Part shown: positions 43,975 to 56,675 of the stretch, in pieces
Layout: each line of letters begins with the position of its first letter
Position numbering within the stretch: position 1 is the stretch's first letter
Assembly: GCA_037043455.1 (NCBI GenBank)
Contig: JAWPHD010004467.1
Span: 62,001-126,000 of the forward strand
DNA: 64,000 nucleotides
Direction of reading: 5' to 3'
Source: Cyrtodaria siliqua
Taxonomy: Eukaryota; Mollusca; Bivalvia; Adapedonta; Hiatellidae
Made by a program: the position numbers and the translations under genes
Notes under the pieces: model-generated
Told to the model about the DNA's origin: nothing
Databases searched by the model: none
The model's input: the letters and a program-made list of their open reading frames with translations, nothing else

Positions 43975-44430
43975 AAAATCGAACAGGAAAAATAGCATTC
44001 AAGGACGACAGTCAACCACACACACAGAAACAAAGAACAACTTTAAAGATGAATAAAAGGTCAAATAAGAACAAACACAAAAGGGTTGACAATAGGGCTA
44101 CCGCCTTGGAACGGTCAGTAGCACAAAAGGCCGCTGGGGATTTAAACCAGGTTCTAGGGTACACCAAACCTCACACTTACCCTACTGTCATCCCAATAAA
44201 ACGGGACAGATTATTTAGGAGCAACGACCACACACAAGAGAGAAAAAGAAAAAGACTCGTCCTTAAAGCCATGCATATTGGGATCGAACACCCCAAATGA
44301 CCAGTAATTAATACCATACCACTACTAATTCGTAGACGGCGCACCTTTTACGGCGCCACACAGCACTAACAAGTGTATGTTTATAAATATTGAAAAGGGT
44401 ATCCATCGGGAGCAACGAACACAAACAACA
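43975..44430 (-). repeat. Inverted family A tail with adjoining family B
   Basis: 43975-44215 reads as family A on the minus strand (CTGTCCCGTTTTATTGGGAT ... CCGTTCCAAGGCGGTAGCCC). It lies head-to-head with the copy at 43075-43870. 44215-44430 is family B-like. Confidence 0.7.
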
Positions 44431-45245
44431 CGTGTAGGTAACCGATTGTGTTCGGGCGTACTAGTTTGGTTGGGGCTTATCAGTACTAGATGTGTTATGT
44501 TACACTATAATCTACAGTTGCACTGATTTCCTAATATGGAATTCGCATACTGGGTATTTACGTACAAGCCAGTGGTTCCCTGGAGGCATATATACCAAAT
44601 GTTAATAGACCAAATACTCAAAGATTTCTATCACAAAGCATGAACATGTTAATTCTATGTGTGTTAGCTGTTTGTCTCAATATATGTTCTTAGTATACTT
44701 AGTTTGATATATCTAACATTTGAGGCATTGTTTTTATACTGTTTTACAATCAAACCTTTTGCCACGGCAAAATGCATTAAAGTATATTACCTTGATCCGT
44801 GATAAAACTGAGCCTATTATTTCCGTTGTTACATTTTTAAAGTTTAATATATACGGTCACTATTACAATGACGATACTATATTAAATTTTAACTGAGAGT
44901 ATGTTCCTTATCTTGCCCCTTATCTCGATGTCTGACGTCAAAATGACCTCAAGTTACTGCCTAAAGAGTATCATAAAGTTAGTCCTCGATACTTGAATTA
45001 GGACACATATGTAGATTGTATACCGCTTTGTTTGTTCGTTTTGATAATTTACTTTTGTTTTAAACACAAATAATATCATAACATAAATGTATGTGTTTAG
45101 GGTGTCTTGTAGCCAACCGTATTGCAACAATTCCGGCAATTACAAACAGTTTTCAACGGTTTAGAGTTCTAAACCATATTACCAAACATATCAACCGCTG
45201 TTGCTGATCGTTTGCCATATGTGTTGACTTTTATACCTACTTGAA
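44431..45245. other. No gene recognised
   Basis: AT-rich sequence with no repeat I can name. Confidence 0.5.
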
Positions 45246-45248
45246 TAC

Positions 45249-45312
45249 GAATGCATAATGCGTATTGTGCAGTAGGTGTAGAATGCATAATGCGTATTGT
45301 GCAGTAGGTGTA
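45249..45312. repeat. 32-bp tandem duplication
   Basis: Two identical copies of GAATGCATAATGCGTATTGT plus GCAGTAGGTGTA. Confidence 0.9.
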
Positions 45313-45399
45313 GATTATCATCCTGTCGAAGAACACAAACAGAAACTACATACACTACATTTGTACTCCAGATATATATTATGAAAGTCAACTTGAAAT

Positions 45400-46235
45400 G
45401 TAGCATTCAAGGATCACAGTTAACCAAAGTACCGCATAGAAACAAAAAACAATTACAAGGATACATATTAAAAGACGAGGTATATGACATCACAAACATA
45501 AAAGGTTGACAATTGGCTACCGATTTGGAACAGTCACTGGCAAAATGTTGCATCAAACCTTACGCTTAGCCTATTTTCATCCCAATAACACAAGACAGTG
45601 TAAATAAAATTATATCCCCGCCAGGCTATATTCTCTAATAAACTAGGCAGCATTAATATACAGGAAAAATATCCAGGCATGCAATTCGTATGTTTAACAT
45701 ATGAGATACATATGTATTCGACATATGTATTTCATATGAAAGTAACACATGTGTAATACACATGAAAATATTTTTTACTAAATAAGATTAAAAGTTAAAC
45801 AGGTTATTAAACCAATTTCTACAGTATTCTACAAAACAATTATATAAATTCTTTATGTATTTTATGCATAATAATTTCATATGAAATACAAATGTATACA
45901 TTTCATATGTGGCATATGTCTATTATTTTAACATGAAAACTATATGTGGTACATATGTGACATATATGTATCATTTACATATATGGCACATTTAAATAAC
46001 ATGATGTACATATGAAAGAAACATGCAACTAATGAGAACGTATCACATATGTGGCACATGTCACAACATTTTTCCTGTGTAGGCAATATAAGTATAACAC
46101 AAAAATGATCATGTTTATATGAATATAAAAACCAAACGCCTAGAAAGCATCGAAGATCACAAAGCAAGTACTCAATGACTTGACTGTAGCCAGAGCAACA
46201 AGAGAATAAACCATAAGGGCACGAAACGACAAAAA
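45400..46235 (-). repeat. Family A copy split by a CATATG-rich insert
   Basis: 45400-45655 and 46080-46235 are consecutive parts of one minus-strand family A copy (the second has TGATCATGTTTATATGAATA and ACAAAGCAAGTACTCAATGA). The 420 bp between are a separate insert rich in ATATGT/CATATG/CACATG. Confidence 0.72.
45660..46078. repeat. Insert rich in CATATG/CACATG palindromes
   Basis: Many copies of ACATATGT-, TTCATATGAAA- and ACACATGTG-type palindromes over 420 bp. They are absent from the flanks, and the boundaries fall inside a family A copy. Confidence 0.6.
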
Positions 46236-46317
46236 TGGAGACAAACCTTAAATGTTTTTTCTACCCAACAAGGCATTCAGTATTGCCATTAATGGTGCTT
46301 ATTGTTATGAACTTTCT

Positions 46318-46445
46318 TGACTCTCACCGCAGCGGGTTCCAACCTCAATAAAAGCTCGACTTGTCAAGTAAGAAAGTGTCGATTCTTACGGATGGCGGGA
46401 GGTATACATTGCTGGTTCTACCCAGGGAAAATGGGGTGGTCTGCC
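46318..46445 (+). repeat. SINE-like repeat
   Basis: TCTCACCGCAGCGGGTTCCAAC, GCTCGACTTGTCAAGTAAG, AAGTGTCGATTCTTACGGAT and TGGTTCTACCCAGGGAAA occur in the same block order as the minus-strand copy at 3466-3640. Confidence 0.6.
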
Positions 46446-46789
46446 TTTACAACAGACAAATTAACCGTCATGTATGGCCTAATATATGCTAAACAAGAGG
46501 CCCAGGAGGGCATGTGAACGCTATACTGGCTAAAACGACTCTTATATCAAGAGTTGTCATCATCAGTACTTATTTTAAAACATTGCAAAAACAGGAGGGC
46601 CAGGATGGCTCTAGATCGCTCTGGCATGGGTCGATCTACTCTGGCATGGGTATTTTTTAATGTGTTCCCCTTTCTTCTATGAATGAGATTTCATAAAATT
46701 GGCGGCGGGGGTTTATATTAACATTCTAAACAAATTTGGTAAAGATCAGATAAAAAATGAAGTAAATACAGATTTAACAAAGGAAAATA

Positions 46790-48900
46790 CAATATAGCAT
46801 TTTCCAATCAATCAAGGGCCATGACTCTGTCGTTACTAAAGGATTTAGCTGGTTTTCGAACTTGTCCAAGATTTCATTGTTATACCGCGATTTGCACAAC
46901 TAGACATCATACTGAGGCTTCCTGCCAAATGTTGTAATAATCAACAAGGCGTTTAGGAGGAGTAGCGCCGACAAGAAATTTAAAGTAAAAATGTCAAAGG
47001 CCCAAAACTCAGAAAAAATCAGCGCACTGGAACAAAAGCGCAATATGCACAACTAGACAGAAGTAATTTTAAAAAAAATGAAATTAAAAAAACATATATA
47101 TAAAAAAATATAAAAAATGAAATAAAATAAAAAAAAAGAATTAAAAAAAAAAATCAATAAAACAAAGTGAAATTAAAATAAATAAATAAATAAATAAATA
47201 AAAACTGTTAAGTTTGGTTAAGATTGCTCAAGAAATGTGGCCTGTATCGTGTTAACAACATGTAAAACTGCTAATTCAGGGGCCATAACTCTGTTGTTAC
47301 TGGTCCCATCTTGCCCATTATCAAATTTCTCTGAGATCTTATTGGCATATACAATCTGTGAAAGTTTGGTTAAGATTGCTCAAGACATATGACCTGTATC
47401 GTGCAAACAAACTGAACAAGGGTCATAACTCCATTATTACTGTTCCGAACTGGCTTGTTTTCGAACTTGTCCGAGCTTACATTCATACCAACAACCTAGT
47501 AAAGTTTGAAAAAGATCGCATGAAAATTGAAGGCCCTATCGTGTTAACGAGGCCAAATAATAGCATATTTCAGAAAACCAAGGACCATAACTCCAGTGTT
47601 AATGGTCCGATCTGGCTGGTTTTTGAATTTTCGTCCAAGATTTTATTGCTATTAACAATCTGTGCAAGTTTGGTATAGATCAAATAATAAATGAATGTGC
47701 TAAAGTGTTCACAAGGCAGAAAATGGAATTTTTTAGCAAAACCATGGGGCATAACTCCTATATAAATGGTCCGAACTGGCTAGTCTTCAAGCTCGGCCAA
47801 GTTTTTATTGCTATTAACAGCCTTTGTAAGTTTGGTAAAGATCAAATACTAAATGAAGGTGCTAGAGTGTTCCCAAGGCAGAATATGGCTTTTTTTTAGA
47901 ATAACAAGGGCCATAACTCTGCTGTTACTAATTCGATTGGCTGGTTTTTGAACTTGTCCGAATTTTTACTAATATAACATGTTTGGTAAAATATCAAATA
48001 ATAAATGAAGGTGCTAGAGTGTTCACAGGGCAGAAAATAGCATTTTTTAGCAAAATCAAGGGCTATAACTCTGATGTAAATAGTCCGATCTGACTGGTTT
48101 TCCAGCTCATCAAAGATGTTATTGCTATTAACAACCTGTGCAAGTTTAGTAAAGATCAAATAATAAATGAAGGTGCTAGAATGTTCACAAAGCACAAAAT
48201 GGGATTTTCAGCAAAACAAGGGCCATCACTCTAATGTTACCGAACATATTTGACTGATTTTCGAGCTCCTCGTGTGAGCTTCTATTAATATAAATACACC
48301 AGCAAAGTTTCATAAAGATCAAATACAAAATGAAGGGGCTAGAGATTAAACAAGGCTTAATATGGTATTTTTTAGCAAAATCAAGGGCCATAACTCTGAC
48401 GTAAATAACCCGATCTGGCTGGTTTTCAAACTCGTCTAAGATTGTATTGCTATTAACAAGCTATGCAAGTTTAGTAAATATCAAATAATAAATGAAGGTG
48501 CTAGAGTGTTCACAAGGCAGAAAATGGGATTTTTCAGCAAAACAAGGGCCATCACTCTGGTGTTACTGAACAGATTTAGCTGGTTTTCAAACTCATCCAA
48601 GCTTCCATTAATATAAATACACCGGCAAAGTTTCATAAAGATCAAATACAAAATGAAGGGGCTAGAGATTAAACAAGGCTTAATATGGCATTTTTCAGCA
48701 AAACAAGGGCCATAACTCTGGTGTTACTAATTATTCGATCTGGCTGGTTTTCGAACTCCTCCGAGCTTTCATTGATATAAAGACACTGGCAAAGTTTCGT
48801 AAAGATTCGATTAATAATGAAGCCCCTATCGCGTAAACAAGACAAAATTTAACGGACGACGGACGGACGACGGACAACTCGCCATCCCATAAGCTATGCT
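46790..48900 (+). repeat. Tandem array of ~160-bp 'gggccataactctg' units
   Basis: About twelve imperfect units: 'caagggccataactct..tgttac', 'ccgatctggctggttttcga', 'ttattgctattaacaacctg', 'gcaagtttggtaaagatcaa', 'aaatgaaggtgctagagtgt', 'tcacaaggcag'. It ends with 'ggacgacggacggacgacgg'. The frames here are repeat-derived and broken. A simple A/T-rich tract lies at 47085-47205. Confidence 0.85.
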
Positions 48901-51160
48901 GGACTTCGGCCAGTAGAGCTAAACATGACGTTAAACACCATTCAAATAAAGAAACAAACTACAGTGTATGTATTGTAAGGTGGTACATAGTTATTTAGAA
49001 TAATGCATAAGTTTCTTCACCCTGCGGAAAATTAAGTACACGTAATGATAAAGTAGGATGTCTGATAGAGTATAGTGTTCTGAAGGTGGGAATCTTTTTG
49101 AGTGGACACCAGAAGTGATGCTAGCTTCTTCCAGAGCGCTACTTAAGTAGCACGGTAGCACGGTATTCATTATTGATATAATAAGGAGTAGAATAATATG
49201 TCCAGTTAATTTTCATAAAAAAAACCACCGCGAATTAAATCAAAGAACTATTTTTAGATAAACATTTCACTAGTTCTAATTGTGTTGTACTTGGATTTGA
49301 ATTTGAGTTAAAGGGGCGAGGATTTTGAGAGGCGGTATAGCCCTTCTTTCTCCCTTGGCATCCCCCTCCACCCACTAACCACCCCCCCCCCCCCCCCCCC
49401 CCCCCCCCGACCCACACACACACACGACATCCGCCCCATCTTACCTCCTACGACACTGTTTAGTCTCCTACTAGCATTTGGTGAATTGTGTGTTTTTTTA
49501 TTCTAGTCATTAAATTCGATATGACCAAGTTAGACCCGCTAAAATCCAGTAAAATTAGGTAAGCATGGGTTAAAATGTTTTCTTCATCCTAATCACATCA
49601 ATCAAACTGTTAAGTGAGAACGAATGAATATTTTTTTTAAAAAAAACTACATTTAAAGAAGCTACAACTGGTGCGGCAATATTTCATATATTTCGTAGAA
49701 GATCATTAGGGAGTGTTTAACTCTGCCTTCCCGTGATATCATATCTAAAAGTACAACTCCAGGTTAACAAGTTATCCAATCACAAGCCTGAAACGAACAT
49801 AGAGTTAAGCACACTAAGTCAAGTATACAAACACGTTCTGAAGTGACAGAAGCGCACTCAACAAAACTACAAAGTGTACCTGATTGTATAACTAATAGGT
49901 GTTATCGTCCTTAGTAAAACACTTAAGTTCGCCAGGTTAATTCATTCCGGAGGTAAATTTTTACAATCTCGTATGATAGCAATTCTTATCTCAACAAGAG
50001 TGTACCTGACGCGTAGGCGACTTGCAAATAAAATCACTGTCACAATTTGATTGATTATTTATTACTGATTTTGGAATTCTTAACTGAATTTAGTTTGAAC
50101 CATTTATATAATCCCATTTTTAAAATATTCATGCTTAATGCCGCTTCAGATGTTTACTAGGAGACTTGGATATTGTTGCATTTATAAGTGCCGACTATAC
50201 TTGATATTAACGTCATGTGGTATTGTTTAGAGAAATCGGTTGCATTTAAGAGAATCATTAAATAATCATCTATGCCATCTCTGCATGTTTGAGGTGAAAG
50301 CAAAAAAAAAAATAAATAGGGTCTTATGATCCATCGAAATTATGCGAATACATTATGTACATATATACTGAATAAACGTTACCTACTTTAAACTCTCTGA
50401 ATGAACGATATTATCCAAAACAATATTTCAGTTATAGTTTTATATGTTTATTATAAAGCCTCCGTGTCCCAACTACCTGATTTCCTGCATACCGTTACCG
50501 TTATCTGTTCGGGGTTTTCCTGTTCGTTTGTTTTTGACGTTGCGTTTCATCTGACCAATAATAGAGCTCAATAACCGGATTCGACAAAGGTGTCGTGTGA
50601 TAGAACTTTACAAGCTACTGTATATGGCCTGTCGTGAACAAGTAAATACGTTTTAATCGACGTAATATTTCCCCCTCATTTCGCTTTGTTTGTAATACAA
50701 AAGGTGTTTGTGGTTATTGTGTGTTTATATGTATGTAATAACTATGTATCATAATGCTTTGCCAATTAATATATCAACACAGAAGTAGTGTGCCTCTAAT
50801 AATGTTCTTTGGCCAAACACGTGTTTTCCTCTAAAGAAAATAGATAAGGTGTGTAGGGAATGTTTTTTTTATAACTGGTTTGTTTTAGTCGCATCGGTAG
50901 AATTAAAAAAATATATGAATTTATTTTAAATTGTTTTTCTTTTTAAACGTAGCTGGCGCCAAACAAATTGGTCGGTCTGCCTTATATAGATTATGAAGCA
51001 ATTAATTAAGTTTGCTTTATCATAAATTAAATGATAAAGAAACAGATGAGGATGCGCTTAATATTAAAAATCTTCTCAAATAATGTGCAACTAGTTAGAT
51101 GTATAACATTTCCCGATTACAGTATGTGCCACATCCATTGAGTGGCTCGGAATAACCCGT
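48901..51160. other. No gene recognised
   Basis: AT-rich sequence. It contains the C-run at 49381-49409 with a following (CA)n, and nothing with coding similarity. Confidence 0.5.
49381..49428. repeat. Poly-C run and (CA)n
   Basis: An almost pure run of about 28 C followed by GACCCACACACACACAC. Its length is likely to be unreliable in an assembly. Confidence 0.85.
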
Positions 51161-51687
51161 ATTGTTCGGGGCGCTTGTTTCAGCAAAAGGTTTTTCTGTT
51201 GTACCTTGAGCAATTTAAATAATACGTACATCAGTTATATATCATTAGAACTGGTATTTTTAGTGGTAAATAAAAATGACTTTTTGATACGGCTTTTCCC
51301 ATGTAAATTCCTAAATTAAGAAATTTCATATAACTATATGCGCTTTCATATATTTCGCTATAAAACTATCAAGGTGTCTTAATTTATGAATATCCAACAA
51401 TTTAAAACCATTTTTGGATACAAAATACTAAAAAAAAAATCTAAAAAAATCACAAAAAAAATCAAATTTTTCATATAGCAGAATTTTTCATTGAAAATGC
51501 CCCATCAAAAACAGCTTTCGTGCATAATTTATTTTATTCTCTCAACCGATTTTTTAAAAGTAAGGTATTTTTTATTTACCACTAAAAATGTCTGTTTCAA
51601 TGATATACATCTTATTTCGGTCCTAGTTGAATTTGTCTTAAAAGTAAACAAAACAAGTTTGGCTGAAACAAGCGTCAAAAACAATAG
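51161..51687. mobile_element. MITE family M2, copy 2
   Basis: Ends ATTGTTCGGGGCGCTTGTTT and TTTGGCTGAAACAAGCGTCA. The interior matches copy 1 (27713-28257), for example TTGAGCAATTTAAATAATAC and TATTTACCACTAAAAATGTC. Confidence 0.75.
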
Positions 51688-52220
51688 TTAGATGTACAGT
51701 AATAATAAATGTGCCAAAGAGTGAGTAAAACTAGATAGTGAGTATTGCTAGGTCTAGACCTATTATCTAGACCTATTAATATGTCTAGTGGGGTCGAGGC
51801 CATCCGCACATAAACCTTTCAATCATTTCAATATTTTGTGTAATCAGTGTAACTATACATATTTTACAATTTTCAACTAACATAAAAATAGTTCAGAATA
51901 TCACTCAAACATAATAAAATATTGGACAGGAAAGTATAAATGTACTATTATATGTGTGTCCATATACAGATTTAAAACTACAACACTTTTCTGAGTACTA
52001 CATTACTAGTATTTCTGAATTCAAATCAACAACTACTACAAATCTGTCCATGAAAAATATTTTATTCTTGGACGTTGCCATTTTAAAAACTAAATAACTT
52101 TAATATCTTCTCAGAGAATAATATCTCTTCTCAAGAACGAATGCCTTCAACAGTCAAATATCTTACTGCACAGCCATATAAATGTCAGAGCATTAGAAAT
52201 GAAATTCATCTTCTAATGAA
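51688..52220. other. No gene recognised
   Basis: AT-rich, with a small TCTAGACCTATTA duplication near 51752-51776. Confidence 0.5.
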
Positions 52221-52384
52221 GAAATAAAATATTTCCAGCGGTTTATATTGTCCCAGACCTGGTGGGCGGGACTTGAAGATCATCGATACGAAGGGCCGTA
52301 GACCCGCGGTAACGATGTGTTTCAATTCTTAAACTCTAGTGTTTGATCTCGCACTATATAAACCCGCTGGAAATATTTTATTTC
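52221..52384. mobile_element. Short MITE with 28-bp inverted ends
   Basis: GAAATAAAATATTTCCAGCG with GTTTATAT is mirrored by ATATAAAC and CGCTGGAAATATTTTATTTC. It is 164 bp, with a GC-rich centre. Confidence 0.72.
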
Positions 52385-52394
52385 TTTTCTTGCA

Positions 52395-52700
52395 TGGACT
52401 TGTATGTATTTAATATGTATTTAATACAATCATTTTCGACAGATTGAACATAATACAAACAAATTCCCATAACTAACATTGTTTGCCCATCTATGAACAC
52501 CAAACGAAGAATCTGTACAGCTTTATTCTGTTAAGTTTGTTCCTGGAACGTAACGTTACTTTAAAATAACGTAATCGTTGTTTTGGATGTTTTCTGACGT
52601 TTTTAAAAATCTCTTAAAATAACGGTTGAAAGACGTTACGTCAGAGGTCTTGATAGCAATGTTAAAACCAGCACAATAACCAATCATCATCGAGTATTTT
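52395..52700. repeat. Dispersed repeat (pair of 5225-5530)
   Basis: It shares ordered blocks with intron 15 (ACGTAATCGTTGTTTTGGATG, AATAACCAATCA, GAGTATTTTAAT). Confidence 0.6.
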
Positions 52701-53424
52701 AATTAACATATGACAGATTCTATCATCAATAGCATTTATTAGGGTTATGCTGTCACCTGTTTAAGCTTATGGGATGACACTCCTAACTTTGTTAAAATGT
52801 GTCGCAATTTATGTACCTTTAATCTAGATAATCTTTACGTTTAACATCTGAACATATTTTGCATTCATTTTGATAAAGACAATCGTCAAACTTGAACTCT
52901 GCAAACAGTTTATATGAAATTTTAATCACGTAATATTGAAGTGTTAAGAACAATTTGACCAACGCATACATTTGATCTGCACTCAAGAAGCTATGTTGGT
53001 CTACTTTACAACATTACCAGCTTGGTCCATATCGGTAATAATCTATCTAAGTTGCCATACCTATCATTAATCTCATTTCTGTTATCCGTAGACGCTTGAG
53101 AATGCCGTAGACGCTTGAGAATGCGGTTTATTGTCATTTTAGTACGAGATTATGTATGTCTTCCCGGATTGAGACCTACATTTCTGTGTTGACGTATTTA
53201 AAGGAGCTGTACGCGATCAGAAATAATTGTGGTGGTCTATCTATATTTGAATAAAAGGTCCAAGTACACAAAAATGGGACTCGCGTACCCGCAGGTTTAA
53301 TTATTGTTTATGAAAAGGTTTGGTCTGGACGACTTGGTTTATTTGTGTTATATAAAAAATAATGATGATAATAATAATTACAAAACAAACATTCCTGACA
53401 TATTCTCTCTTTTTAAATTTGTTT
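52701..53424. other. No gene recognised
   Basis: It has a 19-bp tandem duplication at 53089-53126 (GTAGACGCTTGAGAATGC) and nothing else nameable. Confidence 0.5.
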
Positions 53425-54480
53425 AACCGTGTTTACCAAATAACCAACAACGTAAAACGGTGAACAGTTGAACAGGTTTAATAAAGATTGCATAAAAGCG
53501 ATCATGGCCAAGGATCTTACGAAGTTTGTAAATCACGTGACCATCAAGGTCAGGTTGTGATAGTTCTTGTCGTAGAGGAATTCTTAAATTACTTTTATAT
53601 TGTGAAAGCAGATCAAGGATACGATAATACAATTTTGCAAAGGTTTTTTGAAAGTTAGGGTAATGGTTGCCCAGATGGAGTAGATTCTAGTCATACAAAG
53701 GTTTCGAATATTGAAGTCCTCAACTCTATTACAAGCTCTAGAAACACGAATAAGTTGAGAAACAGAACGAATAAGTTGAGAAACATTTTTCCAATGCTCT
53801 AGGAACATCCCCGTCTAAGTAGAAATAATTAACGATATCGAAATTGTAATAATCTCTCTTGTCATACATTTTGCTTTGTGTTTCCCCATGTTCAATAGAG
53901 AGATGCAAATCGAGATATCATAAATATTGGTTGTGTTATGTTGAAGTTCATTAGGATATATATTATATACCATAGTAGAAAAGAAAGGACTGTCAATGTT
54001 TAATATTACATCCAGATACTGAGAATTGTTATTAAAGGCTTCGATGGCTTCTACTTGAGTATCCAGTGAAACTCTACTTGAGTATCCAGTGAAACTATTT
54101 CATATCAATACATACAAAATACTGCGACAAGAGGTGCACAGTTAGCACCCATAGAGATGTTGAAAATATGGTCATAGTGGAATGCTGGTCCATTCCTAAT
54201 AGTAAATTAGATAACATTGTTAAAACAATTGTTAGAATCTCTTGGTTTTTATCATGCATGATTATATGAAGGGGTTGGTAATAAGAAATGGTTTGTGTAC
54301 TATGTCAAACAAAGAACAACTGATAATTGTATCCAAACTATGGCATTCACTGTTAAATAATTCTAGTAGGGCATTTTTTATAAACTGATTGGTTCATATA
54401 GTTTTGACCTTAAAGCGCATAGATATATCAAAGTCTAGATAGGCACTGTCAGGTTACGTGTTTCCTAGGACCCTCTGAAG
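53425..54480 (-). pseudogene. Reverse-transcriptase retroelement relic (C-terminal part)
   Basis: On the minus strand, fragments in order are: D-F-D-I-S-M-R-F (~54440); S-M-G-A-N-C-A-P-L-V-A (54127-54160), matching the RT motif x-M-G-x-x-x-A-P; I-D-S-P-F-F-S-T-M-V; Y-D-K-R-D-Y-Y-N-F-D-I-V-N (53827-53873); D-G-D-V-P; and Y-R-I-L-D-L-L-S-Q-Y-K-S-N with Y-K-L-R-K-I-L-G-H-D (53500-53620). Stops and frameshifts break it. Two tandem duplications lie inside (23 bp at 54051-54096; ~21 bp at 53750-53790). It appears to be the coding source of the family A tails. I cannot decide between LINE and Penelope-like class. Confidence 0.7.
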
Positions 54481-55689
54481 TAAAAGCCGGAATATGGCAA
54501 AATCGAGTAAAAGCATATGCGTTATAAGAAATACAATTGAAGACGACAAAAGCAACTCTTTTTTGGAAACGACCTAACATGGTCAATTCTTAAAACTTTT
54601 CAAATGCGAAAACAAAAAAACACTGAAAACCACAAGCGTTTGCATATATAAAACATTTGAAATCAGAATATCAGATTGGTAGAAGTAAATAACTTAGCAG
54701 TTTCTGTTATGGCTGTTATTCTTAACGGTTGTGTCTAATTTTTTATTTTTTATTTTTTTATTTCTCTTTATGTATACCAATGTTTACTAGTTATTAGCGT
54801 TTAATTTTTTTCTAATGTGAGTTTAGCTCAATGTAGTATTGTTTATAAATTAATATGAATGTGTACATAAACAAATAAGCGATTCATTGTAATGGATCTG
54901 TCACCTTTCCTGCATATCTGTGGTCAAGGCAAGCTAAGACAAACTGTTGAAGTAGGCTATTTCATATTGGAATGCGTATGAATATGTGTCCTGCTCGTTA
55001 TGTTATTTGCTGGTATAGTTTTGAAAATATTTATTTCACTATTGCTGTCATGTTTTTATGTATTTGTTGTATTCTCAAAAAGTTGAATTTATACCATATC
55101 ATCCATTATTTGTGGTTAGTTTGTGGGTAGTTTTTCATGCGCATTTGAGCGTAGTTTTGATGATTGACCATTTCAATGTCATCGGTTTTCGCGCACAATG
55201 TGGTCTAATTATGTGTCGACGAGCCGTAAAACTCGATGTATTCATTCGTTCTCACGGGTCTCTGACCAAATAAACTTAAAAACTATCAAATTGCATATAC
55301 ACATAACACTAGTCATTTCATCCTTTGGTCAATGAAGAAATGACTAGTGTTACTAAACTAAACAAAAACATGCAATTTAATTAATAATGCAATTTAATTA
55401 AATGTTTAACAGTTGTATAGACACAGATATATTTATATGTGAAACAATGAAAACAATCCAACAATGTTTCAAATAAAATAAATTTATTTTATATCCAAAT
55501 CAATTAAAATGTATAAAACTTAAAAGTCATCAAACAAAAAAGATGTTATCAATTTTAGCAAATACATCTCAGAAGCTTTCTCTTTAAGACGTACCATGAT
55601 ATATAACTTATAATCTCGTTCATCCTCACTATAATACAATTGTTCTATTGTACCGTATTAGATATTAGATTTTGATTCCTATATATATA
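54481..55689. other. No gene recognised
   Basis: AT-rich; an inverted pair AACACTAGTCATTTC and GAAATGACTAGTGTT lies at 55304-55355. No domain in the 71-codon frame at 55058-55273. Confidence 0.5.
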
Positions 55690-55882
55690 TTTATTTTTTG
55701 AGTTATTTCCTTTTTTTCTTCTTTTTGTTTTTCTTCTTTTTTTTCCCATATTAATGCATTAAGTATTGAACCTGTACTAATCTTGTTATTGTGGTCAAAT
55801 TATATTTGTAAAATGTATGTTTATATGATGAAAAACTATGTAATAGTTTAAGTCTATAAAATTTCTTCTTCTTCTTCTTCTT
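55690..55882 (+). repeat. Possible LINE 3' end with (TTC)n tail
   Basis: A pyrimidine-rich stretch, then AAACTATGTAATAGTTTAAG and TCTATAAAATTTC(TTC)5TTA, which resembles the 3' end and short-repeat tail of non-LTR elements. Classification is inference. Confidence 0.35.
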
Positions 55883-56675
55883 AAAATTATTTCTGAAATA
55901 TTAAACGGAACAAGAAATCAGCATCAATATTGTAGCTCTCATACTTAATTCAACTGTCCAACATGATAAATGAAAAGAAAATTAACAAATCTCAAAATGT
56001 TCCTACCTTTATGTATCCCAAAAGACTATCCGTGTTTGTTATCACAATTTTAACTTTGCTGTCTATTTATACCTATCCCACTGAGAAAGGTAGCTTGTAA
56101 AATCATAACGAAATAATTTCCTCTTTCTGCGGAAAACAAACTACAAAATTATGACTGATCATAACAACACAAATATCCCCTTTAGGATGTGTCTTCCTCT
56201 GAACACGTTATGTTGTCGATCTGTAGATAAATTGTCTTGTCGTGTCCGCGTAGTTTGGATTGATTCCGCAAATACTTAGTTAATGGTAGATTATTATGAT
56301 CGTTTCCGAGATAACGTCGAAATAAGTTATACATTGTAATGACGTATTATGGCGTTCAGGGCAGTAAAATAAATCTGAGGTATATTTAAGGGTTATTACT
56401 ATCATTATAACAGTATGACGTATCTTGTCTGCATTCTTCTCGTGTCATAACTATCACATGCAACTATCACGTACAAAAGTAAACAACTTAACGTCCATAG
56501 TTTACATAGCAGAGAGAAAGGCTTGTACGTAGATGTCGATTACGTTCATGAAACAAGCATATATTTATACGCTAGTGACATTTGTTAACATTACAAGTTG
56601 TGGGTGGTAACGAAAAAAATGTTACGGCACACGATTTTACGGAAGCCTATAGGTACCTTTTGAGTTATAAATAAA
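55883..56675. other. No gene recognised
   Basis: AT-rich with no recognised feature. Confidence 0.5.

Noticed and set aside
44049..44300. 83-codon plus-strand frame
   Set aside because: It reads the reverse of a family A tail, which is non-coding in the other copies.
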